Positions 1 through 6,468 of a stretch of DNA of 8,659 nt are shown here, piece by piece (the stretch's first letter is position 1; each line of letters opens with the position of its first letter). The position numbers were made by a program, and so were the translations under genes. Origin of the DNA: 66-474 sp036568625 (GTDB taxonomy: Bacteria; Pseudomonadota; Gammaproteobacteria; Xanthomonadales; Rhodanobacteraceae); assembly GCA_036568625.1 (NCBI GenBank), contig DATCSF010000319.1, positions 1 to 8,659 on the forward strand, written 5' to 3'. The notes below the pieces were generated by a model. The model saw only the letters and a program-made list of their open reading frames with translations. It did no database searches and was not told the DNA's origin.

Positions 1-654
1 ACGGAACCGTTCGACGTCTATCGGAAAGTTCCTCAGCATCTCGCGCTGGCTGGCGAAGCACGTCAGCGCGCGTGCCTTGCGCGCGCGTTCGCGAACATCC
101 AGCCGCGCGATCCACTGCCGGCGGGTGGCGTCTGGCCAGAACGTGGCAAAGCATGGGCCGTTGCGGCCGAGGTGATAGGACGGAAACTCGATGACAGTCG
201 GCCTCGTGCCCGTGGTGGCGAGCAACGCGCACGCCGCATGCACCGCCAGCGCGGCGGTGTCATGGTCAGGGTGGCCGTGTTCGTAGGCGTGCGTCAGCAC
301 TGCCGCCGTGCCGGCGAGATCGCGACGCAACGCGGCCACGATTTCAGGCAGATGCTCGATCGATTCCTGATCGCGCCAGCCGTAGGCGATGCGACGTTGC
401 GGTGCCGCGCCCAAGGCACGCAACGCATCGTCCAGTTCGCGTGCGCGTCGCGCAGCGAACGCATGGCGGCGACCCGCGTCATCAACGCCTGCACCGTGAA
501 GGCGCGGCGCGCCGTCGGTCAGGTGGATCAATGTGAGCCGGCGCAGGCACGCCATGCGCGCGCCCACCCCCAGCGTTTCGTCGTCGGGATGCGCCGCCAC
601 CAACACGACCGGCATGTGGATGGCACGGCCCCGCGCCAGGTCGCGCAGGATCAT
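1..654 (-). CDS. PIG-L (LmbE/MshB-type) zinc deacetylase, 3' end outside window
   Basis: Hydrolase of the PIG-L/LmbE family, which removes N-acetyl groups from amino sugars using zinc. Relatives include MshB (GlcNAc-inositol deacetylase of mycothiol synthesis) and BshB. The 218 visible residues contain both family signatures: AHPDDE at residues 21-26, giving His22 and Asp25 as metal ligands and Asp24 as probable base, and HGHPDH at 126-131, giving the third ligand His131. The LIHLTDGAP strand (42-50) is also typical. There is no signal peptide, so it is probably cytoplasmic. It is the last visible gene of the leftward operon. The chosen ATG at 654 overlaps the stop of a short upstream ORF (ATGA). 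A second in-frame ATG at residue 14 (position 615, MPVVLVAAHPDDE) lies closer to the usual family start, so residues 1-13 may not be translated. The family is certain. The substrate is inferred from context: an acetamido-sugar attached to inositol would fit. Confidence 0.9.
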   Translation of the reverse strand, partial: MILRDLARGRAIHMPVVLVAAHPDDETLGVGARMACLRRLTLIHLTDGAPRLHGAGVDDAGRRHAFAARRARELDDALRALGAAPQRRIAYGWRDQESIEHLPEIVAALRRDLAGTAAVLTHAYEHGHPDHDTAALAVHAACALLATTGTRPTVIEFPSYHLGRNGPCFATFWPDATRRQWIARLDVRERARKARALTCFASQREMLRNFPIDVERFR

Positions 655-701
655 GCGCCGCGTCCCTGGACATGCCGCCTCACACGCGTCCGCCGTTCCA
701 T
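651..701 (-). other. 16-codon mini-ORF with strong Shine-Dalgarno between deoB and PIG-L gene
   Basis: A short reading frame encodes a very basic 16-residue peptide (MERRTRVRRHVQGRGA). It begins 20 nt after the deoB stop and is preceded by the best ribosome binding site of the operon (AGGAGAGGAG, minus strand 716-707, 5 nt before the ATG). Its TGA overlaps the ATG of the PIG-L gene in the same ATGA arrangement used at other junctions of this operon. It could be a leader that couples ribosomes onto the deacetylase. It could also be coincidental, with the Shine-Dalgarno serving the deacetylase by re-initiation, or the remnant of a shifted N-terminus. It resembles no family I know. Confidence 0.35.
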
Positions 702-706
702 CGTGT

Positions 707-716
707 CTCCTCTCCT
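707..716 (-). promoter_or_regulatory. Strong Shine-Dalgarno upstream of the PIG-L gene
   Basis: AGGAGAGGAG on the minus strand lies just downstream of the deoB stop codon (722-724). It is 5 nt from the mini-ORF ATG at 701 and about 50 nt from the deacetylase ATG at 654, too far to serve the latter directly. This makes it unusual and relevant to where translation begins. Confidence 0.55.
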
Positions 717-721
717 GCGCG

Positions 722-1936
722 TCAGAACGCGAGCCCGCGCTGGCCTTCCAGCCGGAGATGGCGCGCGACGCTCGCGCCGATGTCGCAGAAACTCGCACGA
801 CGACCAAGCTGGCCTCGCCGGATGCGCGGCCCGAACGCGAGCACCGGCACGCACTCGCGGGTGTGATCGCTGCCCGGCCAGGTCGGATCGCAGCCGTGGT
901 CGCCGGTGATCACCACCAGATCATCCTTCAGCAATTCGTGCTGGAATTCCGGCAAGCGCTCGTCGAACGCTTCGAGCGCGGCGGCGTAGCCGGGGACGTC
1001 GCGGCGATGTCCGTACAAGGTGTCGAAATCGACGAAGTTGGCGAACAGCAGGCCGCCGTCGGCCAACCCCTGTGCGCCATCCAGCATCTCCTCGAAAACC
1101 TGCTCGTTGCGTCCGCCCTTGCGTTCGTCGCCGGTGGCGTCGTGACAGAACAGGTCGCCGATCTTGCCGATCGACACCACGTCGCGTCCGGCTTGCATGG
1201 CGCGACGCAACAGGGTTTCCGCCGGCGGCGGCACGCCGAAGTCACGGCGGTGCCCGGTGCGCCGGAAATCGTCGGCGTCGCGGCCGACGAAGGGGCGCGC
1301 GATCACCCGTCCGATGCGCAGTGGATCCAGCAGCCTGCGCGCGACGCGGCATGCCGCGTAAAGGCGTTCCAGACCGAACTTTTCCTCGTGTGCGGCGATC
1401 TGGAACACGCTGTCCGCCGAGGTGTAGCAGATAGGCTTGCCGGTGTTGAGGTGTTGCTTGCCCAGTTCGGCGATGATCTGCGTGCCCGAGGCGTGGCGCT
1501 GGCCCAGCACGCCGGGCAGCCTCGCGCGCCTGCACAGCATGTCGATCAGCGGCGCGGGAAAACACGGTTCCGATTTGGGGAAGTAGCCCCAGTCTTCCAG
1601 GGTTTCCACGCCCGCGATTTCCCAATGCCCGGTTTGCGAATCCTTGCCCGTGGAAACTTCCGCCGCGCAGCCGGCCATGCCGGTGTGCCACGCCTGCGCA
1701 TCGAAGCCCGCGGGTTCGGCGCCGGTCGCGCTGCGGCAGGCTTCGGCCAGACCCAGCGATGCGAGATGCGGCGTGCGCAGTGGCCCGCTGCGAATTCCCG
1801 CGCGATCCGCGTCGCCATCCGCGCAGCGCCGCGCGATGTGGCCCAGCGTGTCGGCGCCGCTATCGCCGTAGCGCTGGGCATCGGGTGCGCCGCCGACACC
1901 CAGCGAATCCAGCACGATCACGAACGCGCGGCTCAT
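722..1936 (-). CDS. deoB: Phosphopentomutase (DeoB family) with Ser in place of the phospho-Thr
   Basis: A 404-residue alkaline-phosphatase-superfamily mutase of standard DeoB length. It interconverts ribose-1-phosphate (or deoxyribose-1-phosphate) and the 5-phosphate. The sequence is DeoB-like throughout: FVIVLDSLGVGG (5-16, Asp10 metal ligand), YGDSGADTLGHIA (23-35), TGHWEIAGVE (102-111), YTSADSVFQIAAHEE (171-185), RVIARPFVG (210-218), FANFVDFDTLYGHRRD (298-313), and GDHGCDPTWPGSDHTRE (345-361, giving Asp346, His347 and His358). At the position of the phosphorylated threonine (GKDT in characterised enzymes) this protein has GKDS, Ser100, codon TCG. Its ATG overlaps the stop of the preceding GH gene (ATGA, 1933-1936). 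Nucleoside salvage is the usual context, but no salvage gene is visible here. Position in a sugar/inositol operon suggests it supplies or drains a pentose-1-phosphate. Fold and family are sure. The exact substrate is less so. Confidence 0.93.
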   Translation of the reverse strand: MSRAFVIVLDSLGVGGAPDAQRYGDSGADTLGHIARRCADGDADRAGIRSGPLRTPHLASLGLAEACRSATGAEPAGFDAQAWHTGMAGCAAEVSTGKDSQTGHWEIAGVETLEDWGYFPKSEPCFPAPLIDMLCRRARLPGVLGQRHASGTQIIAELGKQHLNTGKPICYTSADSVFQIAAHEEKFGLERLYAACRVARRLLDPLRIGRVIARPFVGRDADDFRRTGHRRDFGVPPPAETLLRRAMQAGRDVVSIGKIGDLFCHDATGDERKGGRNEQVFEEMLDGAQGLADGGLLFANFVDFDTLYGHRRDVPGYAAALEAFDERLPEFQHELLKDDLVVITGDHGCDPTWPGSDHTRECVPVLAFGPRIRRGQLGRRASFCDIGASVARHLRLEGQRGLAF

Positions 1937-2850
1937 GCGGTACACACTGCCGCAGGCACCGAGGCGGGCGCGTAACGCGCCACCATGTCCGCGCAGAATT
2001 CCGCGTACGACTCGGGATCGCGCGGCGCGCTGGTGTGGTGCGGGCGGATGCCGAGATGAGTCGGAGTGAAGCAGAACGTCAGCGTCACGTCGAAATCGCG
2101 CAACGCTTCCATCTGCCGGTCGAACCAGTCGAACGCGCCGGGGCGGAACCGGTCCGACCAGGACAGTCCGGTGCGCAGGCGGCGCACGCCCAACCGCTTC
2201 AGCCACGCGACCGCCTCGTCCAGGCGATGGTCCTGGAAGTGGAACCACTGGCAGATGCCGAGTTCCGATGCGTGCCGCGCGAAACGCTCCAGCGCGGGCT
2301 TGGGCGTGCCGTCTTCGCGCAGCAGGCCCATGTGGAAGTGGCGGTAGTACGAAGAACCTTCGGCTTCCTTGTGGCGCGTCGTGGCCTCCCACGCACGCGG
2401 CAAATCGTACAGGCTGTACCAGTGGATGCGCGGCGCGCGACCGATCAGCAAATCCGCGGTGCGATCCAGGCCCCAAGCCTGCACGTCCTCGGAACCGAAA
2501 CTCGACACGCCGACCTCGCTCACCCACACCGGCAAATGCGTGAGTGCCCGGATCTCTTCCAGCTTGTCCGGCCATTGCTCGATCTGCCAGTGATTCCAGT
2601 CCAGCGGAAAACCGTGCACCGCCAGTGCGTCGACGTGATCGAGCACGCCGCGCGCCTGCATGCCGCGGATGAATTGCGGGTCGATCGGCGAGATCCCGCC
2701 CAGCACGCGGGTCAGCGAGGGATTGGCCTGCTGGATCGCACGCCCGGCCAGGATCGCCATCTCGGCGAAACGCGACCAGTCCGGGTCCACTTCCGGGTCC
2801 CAGTGCGACTTGTTGTTGGGTTCGTTCCACAACATCACGGCTTCGATCAT
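1933..2850 (-). CDS. GH39-like clan GH-A glycoside hydrolase, barrel halves circularly permuted
   Basis: A 305-residue predicted (beta/alpha)8 hydrolase resembling beta-xylosidases. It starts directly at what is normally mid-barrel: AVMLWNEPNN (4-13) carries the NEP acid/base motif (Glu10), and VWVSEVGVSS (108-117) carries the probable nucleophile Glu112. Next come the HWYSLYDLP strand (143-151) and a typical barrel-closing stretch, HFHMGLLREDGTPKPAL (171-187). Residues about 198-295 then look like the missing N-terminal half: ICQWFHFQD (199-207), RRLRTGLSWSD (223-233), DVTLTFCFTPTH (254-265), and a helix ending YAEFCADMVARYAP (282-295). That helix would normally lead straight into the NEP strand. 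No signal peptide is seen. The gene overlaps both neighbours by ATGA, so no unannotated N-terminus is hidden. It may cleave, transfer or simply bind a glycoside made by the operon. Both catalytic carboxylates appear intact. The substrate is unknown. Confidence 0.85.
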   Translation of the reverse strand: MIEAVMLWNEPNNKSHWDPEVDPDWSRFAEMAILAGRAIQQANPSLTRVLGGISPIDPQFIRGMQARGVLDHVDALAVHGFPLDWNHWQIEQWPDKLEEIRALTHLPVWVSEVGVSSFGSEDVQAWGLDRTADLLIGRAPRIHWYSLYDLPRAWEATTRHKEAEGSSYYRHFHMGLLREDGTPKPALERFARHASELGICQWFHFQDHRLDEAVAWLKRLGVRRLRTGLSWSDRFRPGAFDWFDRQMEALRDFDVTLTFCFTPTHLGIRPHHTSAPRDPESYAEFCADMVARYAPASVPAAVCTA

Positions 2851-3626
2851 GGCAAAACCCTCGCGTGGGATGGATCGAACGCGACGGCAGCCGCGCGCAC
2901 GGGACGATGCCGGGCGAGCGTGCGCATCGCGGCGCGATAGCCGTCCAGCGTGCCTACATCCAGGTAGGTTTCGCCGGCTTTCACGCCGACGGCACGGCCG
3001 CCTTGCGCAAGCCAGGCGTTGACCAGCGTCCCGATGTATTCGTCGCGCGGATCGCGCGTCAGCCATAGCGCGTGCATCTCGTGGAACACGCGTGCAGGCA
3101 TCTTGAATGCACCCCAGATCCAGCGGGTGCCGGGCGCGCGCTGCTTGACGCGGATTTCGCGCACGCGTTCGCCGTCCAGCAGCACCGCATCGAAGTGTTC
3201 GGGGTGCGCGACCGGAAACAGCAGGAACGAGAGCACGTCGTCCGGCAACGCCGCCAGCCCGCCTTCCGGGAACCAGACGGTGTCCGGCAGGCCGACCGCG
3301 ACGCATTCGTCGTTGCCGATCAGCGGCGCGGCGCGAAAGATCGCGTCGCACAATCCGCTCGGCGACGGCTGCACCACGTAGGCCAGCTGCGCGTTGCCGA
3401 AGCGGCCGCCGAAGTATTCGACGATGTCGGATTTGCCGGCGCCGATCACGATGCACAGTTTGTCGGTGCCGCCCGCGAGCATCCGGTCCAGCAGGTATTC
3501 GGCGACCGCGCACGGACGCAACGCATGGTCCGCGATTGCCCTTCCCAGCGGCAGCAGTTCCTTGGAGAACGCCAGCGGCTGGATGCGGCTGCCGCGCCCG
3601 GCGGCCGGCACGATGCCCCACATCAT
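2847..3626 (-). CDS. Sugar-phosphate nucleotidyltransferase (NTP_transferase family)
   Basis: A 259-residue protein that should activate a sugar-1-phosphate to an NDP-sugar. The N-terminal nucleotide-binding signature is clear: IVPAAGRGSRIQP (5-17), then SKELLPLG (21-28) with the expected lysine, Lys22. QPSPSGLCDAIFRA (86-99) matches the family's base/sugar-binding loop. Asp115 in GLPDTVWF and Asp223 in YLDVGTLDGY fit the two magnesium-binding aspartates of RmlA-like enzymes. It is shorter than RmlA or GalU and lacks a C-terminal beta-helix. The start is ambiguous between adjacent ATGs at 3626 and 3623. The first is chosen because it forms an ATGA overlap with the preceding glycosyltransferase. 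Context suggests it makes the donor used by that glycosyltransferase. Whether the sugar is a hexose, amino sugar or pentose cannot be read from the sequence. Confidence 0.92.
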   Translation of the reverse strand: MMWGIVPAAGRGSRIQPLAFSKELLPLGRAIADHALRPCAVAEYLLDRMLAGGTDKLCIVIGAGKSDIVEYFGGRFGNAQLAYVVQPSPSGLCDAIFRAAPLIGNDECVAVGLPDTVWFPEGGLAALPDDVLSFLLFPVAHPEHFDAVLLDGERVREIRVKQRAPGTRWIWGAFKMPARVFHEMHALWLTRDPRDEYIGTLVNAWLAQGGRAVGVKAGETYLDVGTLDGYRAAMRTLARHRPVRAAAVAFDPSHARVLP

Positions 3627-4741
3627 TGCACCTCCGCCGCCGCAGGCGACGTGTCGTGCCGCCGGGAACCGGCGGGGGCCGACGCCGATTCCAGCAACCG
3701 CAGCAACTCCCGCGCGCGATGCATCGAGGTGTGCGACGCCAGCGTGCGCTCGCGCCCCGCTTCGCCGATGCGCTTCAACTCGACATCTGACCTGTCCATC
3801 GCGGCGAGCGTGTCGTCGGTGTCGCGCGCCAGCAGGATTTCGACGCCGGGACGATAAAACTCCTCCAGACCCGGCCAGTCGTCACTCAGGATGGGCACCG
3901 CGCACGCTGCAGTCTCGAACAGGCGTCCGGACGGACACCAGCCCGCGCGCGCCATCGCTGCGCGCGTCACGTTCAACGCCAGCCGCGACGAGCACAGGAA
4001 CGCGGCGTGTTCGGACGGCGGCAGGTGCCGGATGAACCAGATGTTGTCGCGCCACGGAAAGTCGCCGGGATATTGCGCGCCCGCCAGCGTGAAGCGCGCC
4101 CGCGGACGCGCACGTGCGGCGTCCACGAACAGGGTTTCAAGCACGCGCTGCCGGTCCTCTGCATAAGTGCCGAGCCAGCACAAGTCGGAGTGGTAGGCAG
4201 CCGACGGCGTCACCGGGCGATGCACGGTGGGGTCGACGTGACCGTACAGCGGCTGCGCGTTGCGTGCCTGCAGCAGCTCCCGCAGCGCCTGCGGCGTGGG
4301 GCCGCCCGCGTAGCTCAGCACCAGGTCGTAATCGCGCAATCCGCGCGCATCCAGGTAGGGCAGCACCCGGCCTTCGCGCGCCGCGGCGATCGTCACCGGC
4401 GAATCGAGGTCGTAGAACACCGCCAGTGGTTTCGCGGCTGCCAGGATTTCCGTGTGGGCAGGCAGCGCATCGGGACAATACGAGGTGACGATCGCCGCGT
4501 CCGCTTCGCGCAGTTCGCGCCGTACGCGCGCGCGGATGGGGTGCCATTCGTCATACAGCGCCAAGGTCGCGCCCGCGGGCGCGCTGCAATCGCGGCATTG
4601 TGCGTAATACGGCATGTCGCGCTCGAAGAACGTGACGTCCACGCCCAGCCGCGCCAGCGCCTTGCACATGCCACGCCATAACGTCGCGTGCCCGTTGCCC
4701 CACGACGAGGTGATCGTCAGTCCGAAAATCACCAGCTTCAT
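3623..4741 (-). CDS. CgeB-like GT-B glycosyltransferase
   Basis: A 372-residue cytoplasmic glycosyltransferase of the GT-B fold, similar to CgeB / Glyco_trans_1_2 proteins. The N-terminal Rossmann strand KLVIFGLTITSSWGNGHATLW (2-22) has the glycine-containing acceptor-side loop. The C-terminal donor domain has SGRLFETAACAVPILSDDW (271-289) followed by GVEILL (299-304), the usual retaining-GT nucleotide-sugar site with a conserved acidic residue (Glu276). There is no membrane segment. A CxxC pair lies at Cys49/Cys52 in the variable loop, plus several other cysteines, with no clear metal site. The tail from residue 355 is low-complexity and probably disordered. It overlaps both neighbours by ATGA. 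By position it is the obvious candidate to glycosylate inositol phosphate or inositol made by the upstream gene. Acceptor and donor are inferred, not seen. Confidence 0.88.
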   Translation of the reverse strand: MKLVIFGLTITSSWGNGHATLWRGMCKALARLGVDVTFFERDMPYYAQCRDCSAPAGATLALYDEWHPIRARVRRELREADAAIVTSYCPDALPAHTEILAAAKPLAVFYDLDSPVTIAAAREGRVLPYLDARGLRDYDLVLSYAGGPTPQALRELLQARNAQPLYGHVDPTVHRPVTPSAAYHSDLCWLGTYAEDRQRVLETLFVDAARARPRARFTLAGAQYPGDFPWRDNIWFIRHLPPSEHAAFLCSSRLALNVTRAAMARAGWCPSGRLFETAACAVPILSDDWPGLEEFYRPGVEILLARDTDDTLAAMDRSDVELKRIGEAGRERTLASHTSMHRARELLRLLESASAPAGSRRHDTSPAAAEVQ

Positions 4742-5337
4742 GGCAGCGCCAATTCGTTGACGGCCTCGACGCGCATGCCTTCCGTCCCGGCCGACAGCCG
4801 CGTGACGGAAGCGGGATCGATCGCGATGCGCAGGTAATCGCGCGCCGGCGCACCCAGGCAGTACAGCACCACCGAGCGGATGATTTCCGCGTGCGTCACC
4901 AATACCAGCGTGGCGCCGGCACAGGACTCGACCAACGCTGCCAGGTGCCGTGCCACGCTGCGCTGCACCGCACGGATGCGGATGCCAGCGGGCGTGCATG
5001 CGTGGTCGCGGTGTCGGTTCCAGCGTTGCCAATCGCGGTCCCCTTCCAGTTGCGAAAAGGTGCGCCCGGCCCATTCGCCGAAATCGATTTCGTCCAGCGC
5101 CATGGCGACGCGCATCTCGCAGCGCGCGCGCCGCGCGATGGCGCGCGCGGTCTCGAGCGTGCGGCGGCGCGGGCTGCACTCGATCCGCAACGGCGCTTCG
5201 CCACACAGGCGTCCGGCCAGGACGTTTGCCTGGCGCCGGCCGTGCGCATCCAGCGGCGTGTCCAGCGCGCGGCCCAGCAGGGTGTCCTCAATGTGCGCGC
5301 ACGTGGCGTGCCGCACCATCAGCAATCGCGTCTTCAT
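4738..5337 (-). CDS. Histidine phosphatase (phosphoglycerate mutase-like superfamily)
   Basis: A 199-residue branch-1 histidine phosphatase, cytoplasmic. The catalytic core is complete: VRHATC (8-13) with phospho-accepting His10 (RHA instead of the common RHG), SPRRRTLETA (55-64) with the phosphate-binding arginine (Arg58), LDEIDFGEW (81-89) with the acid Glu83, and VTHAEIIR (147-154) with the second histidine, His149. It resembles CobC/PhoE-type phosphatases rather than true mutases. The ATG at 5337 is used because residues 1-7 (MKTRLLM) form the first beta-strand. The Shine-Dalgarno there is weak, and the gene starts 50 bp inside the end of the inositol-phosphate synthase gene, so translational coupling is likely. 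In this operon it may dephosphorylate inositol phosphate or a glycosyl-inositol phosphate, the step done in mycothiol synthesis by an unrelated phosphatase. That role is inferred. Confidence 0.92.
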   Translation of the reverse strand: MKTRLLMVRHATCAHIEDTLLGRALDTPLDAHGRRQANVLAGRLCGEAPLRIECSPRRRTLETARAIARRARCEMRVAMALDEIDFGEWAGRTFSQLEGDRDWQRWNRHRDHACTPAGIRIRAVQRSVARHLAALVESCAGATLVLVTHAEIIRSVVLYCLGAPARDYLRIAIDPASVTRLSAGTEGMRVEAVNELALP

Positions 5338-6454
5338 GCAAGGTTTCCGTTCGCTCGCCGGCGACGTGGGCGACTTTCCCGGCCGCTTGCGCGGCGATGA
5401 ATTCGCGCGTCAGGTTCATCGCAACGTGATCGGGAAATTGATGCGGCGGAGATTTCATGAAGTACGCCGACGGACCGACGATTGCACCGCCGATGCCGCG
5501 ATCCAGCGCCAGTTTGGCGCAGCGCACCGCGTCGATCACCACGCCGGCAGAGTTGGGCGAATCCCACACGTCCAGCTTCAGTTCGATCGACAACGGCGAG
5601 CCGCCGAACGCCGTGCCTTCGAGTCGGATGTACGCCATCTTGCGGTCGGTCAGCCACTCCACATGGTCGCTGGGGCCGACGTGGATGCTGTCGGGCGCGA
5701 CGTCGACCTGGCTGGTCACCGAGCGCGTCTTGGAAAGCTTCTTCGACACCAGCCGCTCGCGTTCCAGCATGTTCTTGAAATCGGCATTGCCGCCGAAATT
5801 GAGCTGGTAGGTGCGGTCGAGTTTCACGCCACGGTCGCGGAACAGGCTGGCGAGCACGCGGTGCACGATGGTCGCGCCCACCTGGCTCTTGATGTCGTCG
5901 CCCAGCAGCGGCAGGCGCGCGCGCTCGAAGCGGCGTCGCCAGGTTTCGTCCGAGGCGATGAACACGGGAATGCAGTTGACGAACGCGCAGCCCGCCGTCA
6001 GTGCCTGCTCGGCGTAGTACTCGGTGGCACGCTGCGAGCCGACCGGTAGATAGGAGACGACGACGTCGGTGCGGGCGCGACGCAGCGCGTCGGCCACGTC
6101 CACCGAAGGCAATTCCGATTCGGCGATGTCGTCGCGCAGGTAGGTACCCAGTCCGTCCAGCGTGGGTCCGCGGCGCACGCGCACGCCGGTGCGCGGCAGC
6201 TTCGCGAAGATGCGCGTGTTGTTGGGTTCGCACTGCAACGCTTCGGCGAGGTCGTGCCCGACCTTGCCGGCGTGGATGTCGAAGGCACAGGCAACCTCGA
6301 CGTCGCGCACGTGATAGCGGCCCACGCGCGGATTCATCAGGCCGGGGATCACGGCGTCGTCCGCTGCGTCGCGGTAATAGGCGAGGCCCTGCACCAGCGA
6401 GGATGCGCAATTGCCGGCGCCGATGATTCCGATTCGAAGCGGGTTCGGGTTCAA
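5288..6454 (-). CDS. ino1: Inositol-3-phosphate synthase, actinobacterial/archaeal type
   Basis: A 388-residue NAD-dependent enzyme that converts glucose-6-phosphate to 1D-myo-inositol-3-phosphate, the committed step of inositol synthesis. It has an N-terminal Rossmann motif GIIGAGNC (9-16), then SYLPVGS, PVFIAS and GDDIKSQVGAT (cofactor and active-site lysine region), LNFGGNADFKNMLERERL, SKKLSKTRSVTSQ, GPSDHVEWLTDRKMAYIRLEG, LDVWDSPNSAGVVIDAVR and SAYFMKSPPHQFPD, in the order found in the Mycobacterium tuberculosis enzyme. Length fits the short bacterial class, not the roughly 510-residue eukaryotic form. The start is TTG at 6454, with GGGAGG 8 nt upstream, placed just before the Rossmann strand. 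An upstream in-frame ATG at 6532 would add 26 unconserved residues. It is the first gene of the leftward operon and defines its likely product class. Confidence 0.94.
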   Translation of the reverse strand: MNPNPLRIGIIGAGNCASSLVQGLAYYRDAADDAVIPGLMNPRVGRYHVRDVEVACAFDIHAGKVGHDLAEALQCEPNNTRIFAKLPRTGVRVRRGPTLDGLGTYLRDDIAESELPSVDVADALRRARTDVVVSYLPVGSQRATEYYAEQALTAGCAFVNCIPVFIASDETWRRRFERARLPLLGDDIKSQVGATIVHRVLASLFRDRGVKLDRTYQLNFGGNADFKNMLERERLVSKKLSKTRSVTSQVDVAPDSIHVGPSDHVEWLTDRKMAYIRLEGTAFGGSPLSIELKLDVWDSPNSAGVVIDAVRCAKLALDRGIGGAIVGPSAYFMKSPPHQFPDHVAMNLTREFIAAQAAGKVAHVAGERTETLHEDAIADGAARHVRAH

Positions 6455-6462
6455 GGATCCAT

Positions 6463-6468
6463 CCTCCC
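6463..6468 (-). promoter_or_regulatory. Shine-Dalgarno fixing the TTG start of ino1
   Basis: GGGAGG on the minus strand with an 8-nt spacer to the TTG codon at 6454. This supports the non-ATG start over the upstream ATG at 6532, which has only a weak GCAGG nearby. Confidence 0.7.

Noticed and set aside
421..540. Apparent frameshift in the PIG-L gene between the AHPDDE and HPDH motifs
   Set aside because: Careful codon-by-codon reading shows one continuous frame from 654 to the window edge containing both motifs.
172..1975. Long plus-strand ORFs (172-909, 533-1975) opposite the PIG-L and deoB genes
   Set aside because: They are arginine/alanine-rich antisense products of GC-rich third positions, with no family resemblance. 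The minus-strand frames carry intact catalytic motifs.
1933..2850. GH gene read as a truncated pseudogene because it begins at the NEP motif
   Set aside because: The missing beta-1 to beta-3 region appears at the C-terminus, the frame is intact and both ends are ATGA-coupled to neighbours.
1..6454. Calling the operon a mycothiol pathway outright
   Set aside because: MshC and MshD homologues are absent from the window, and the glycosyltransferase is CgeB-like rather than a clear MshA. Only the enzyme-class logic is shared.
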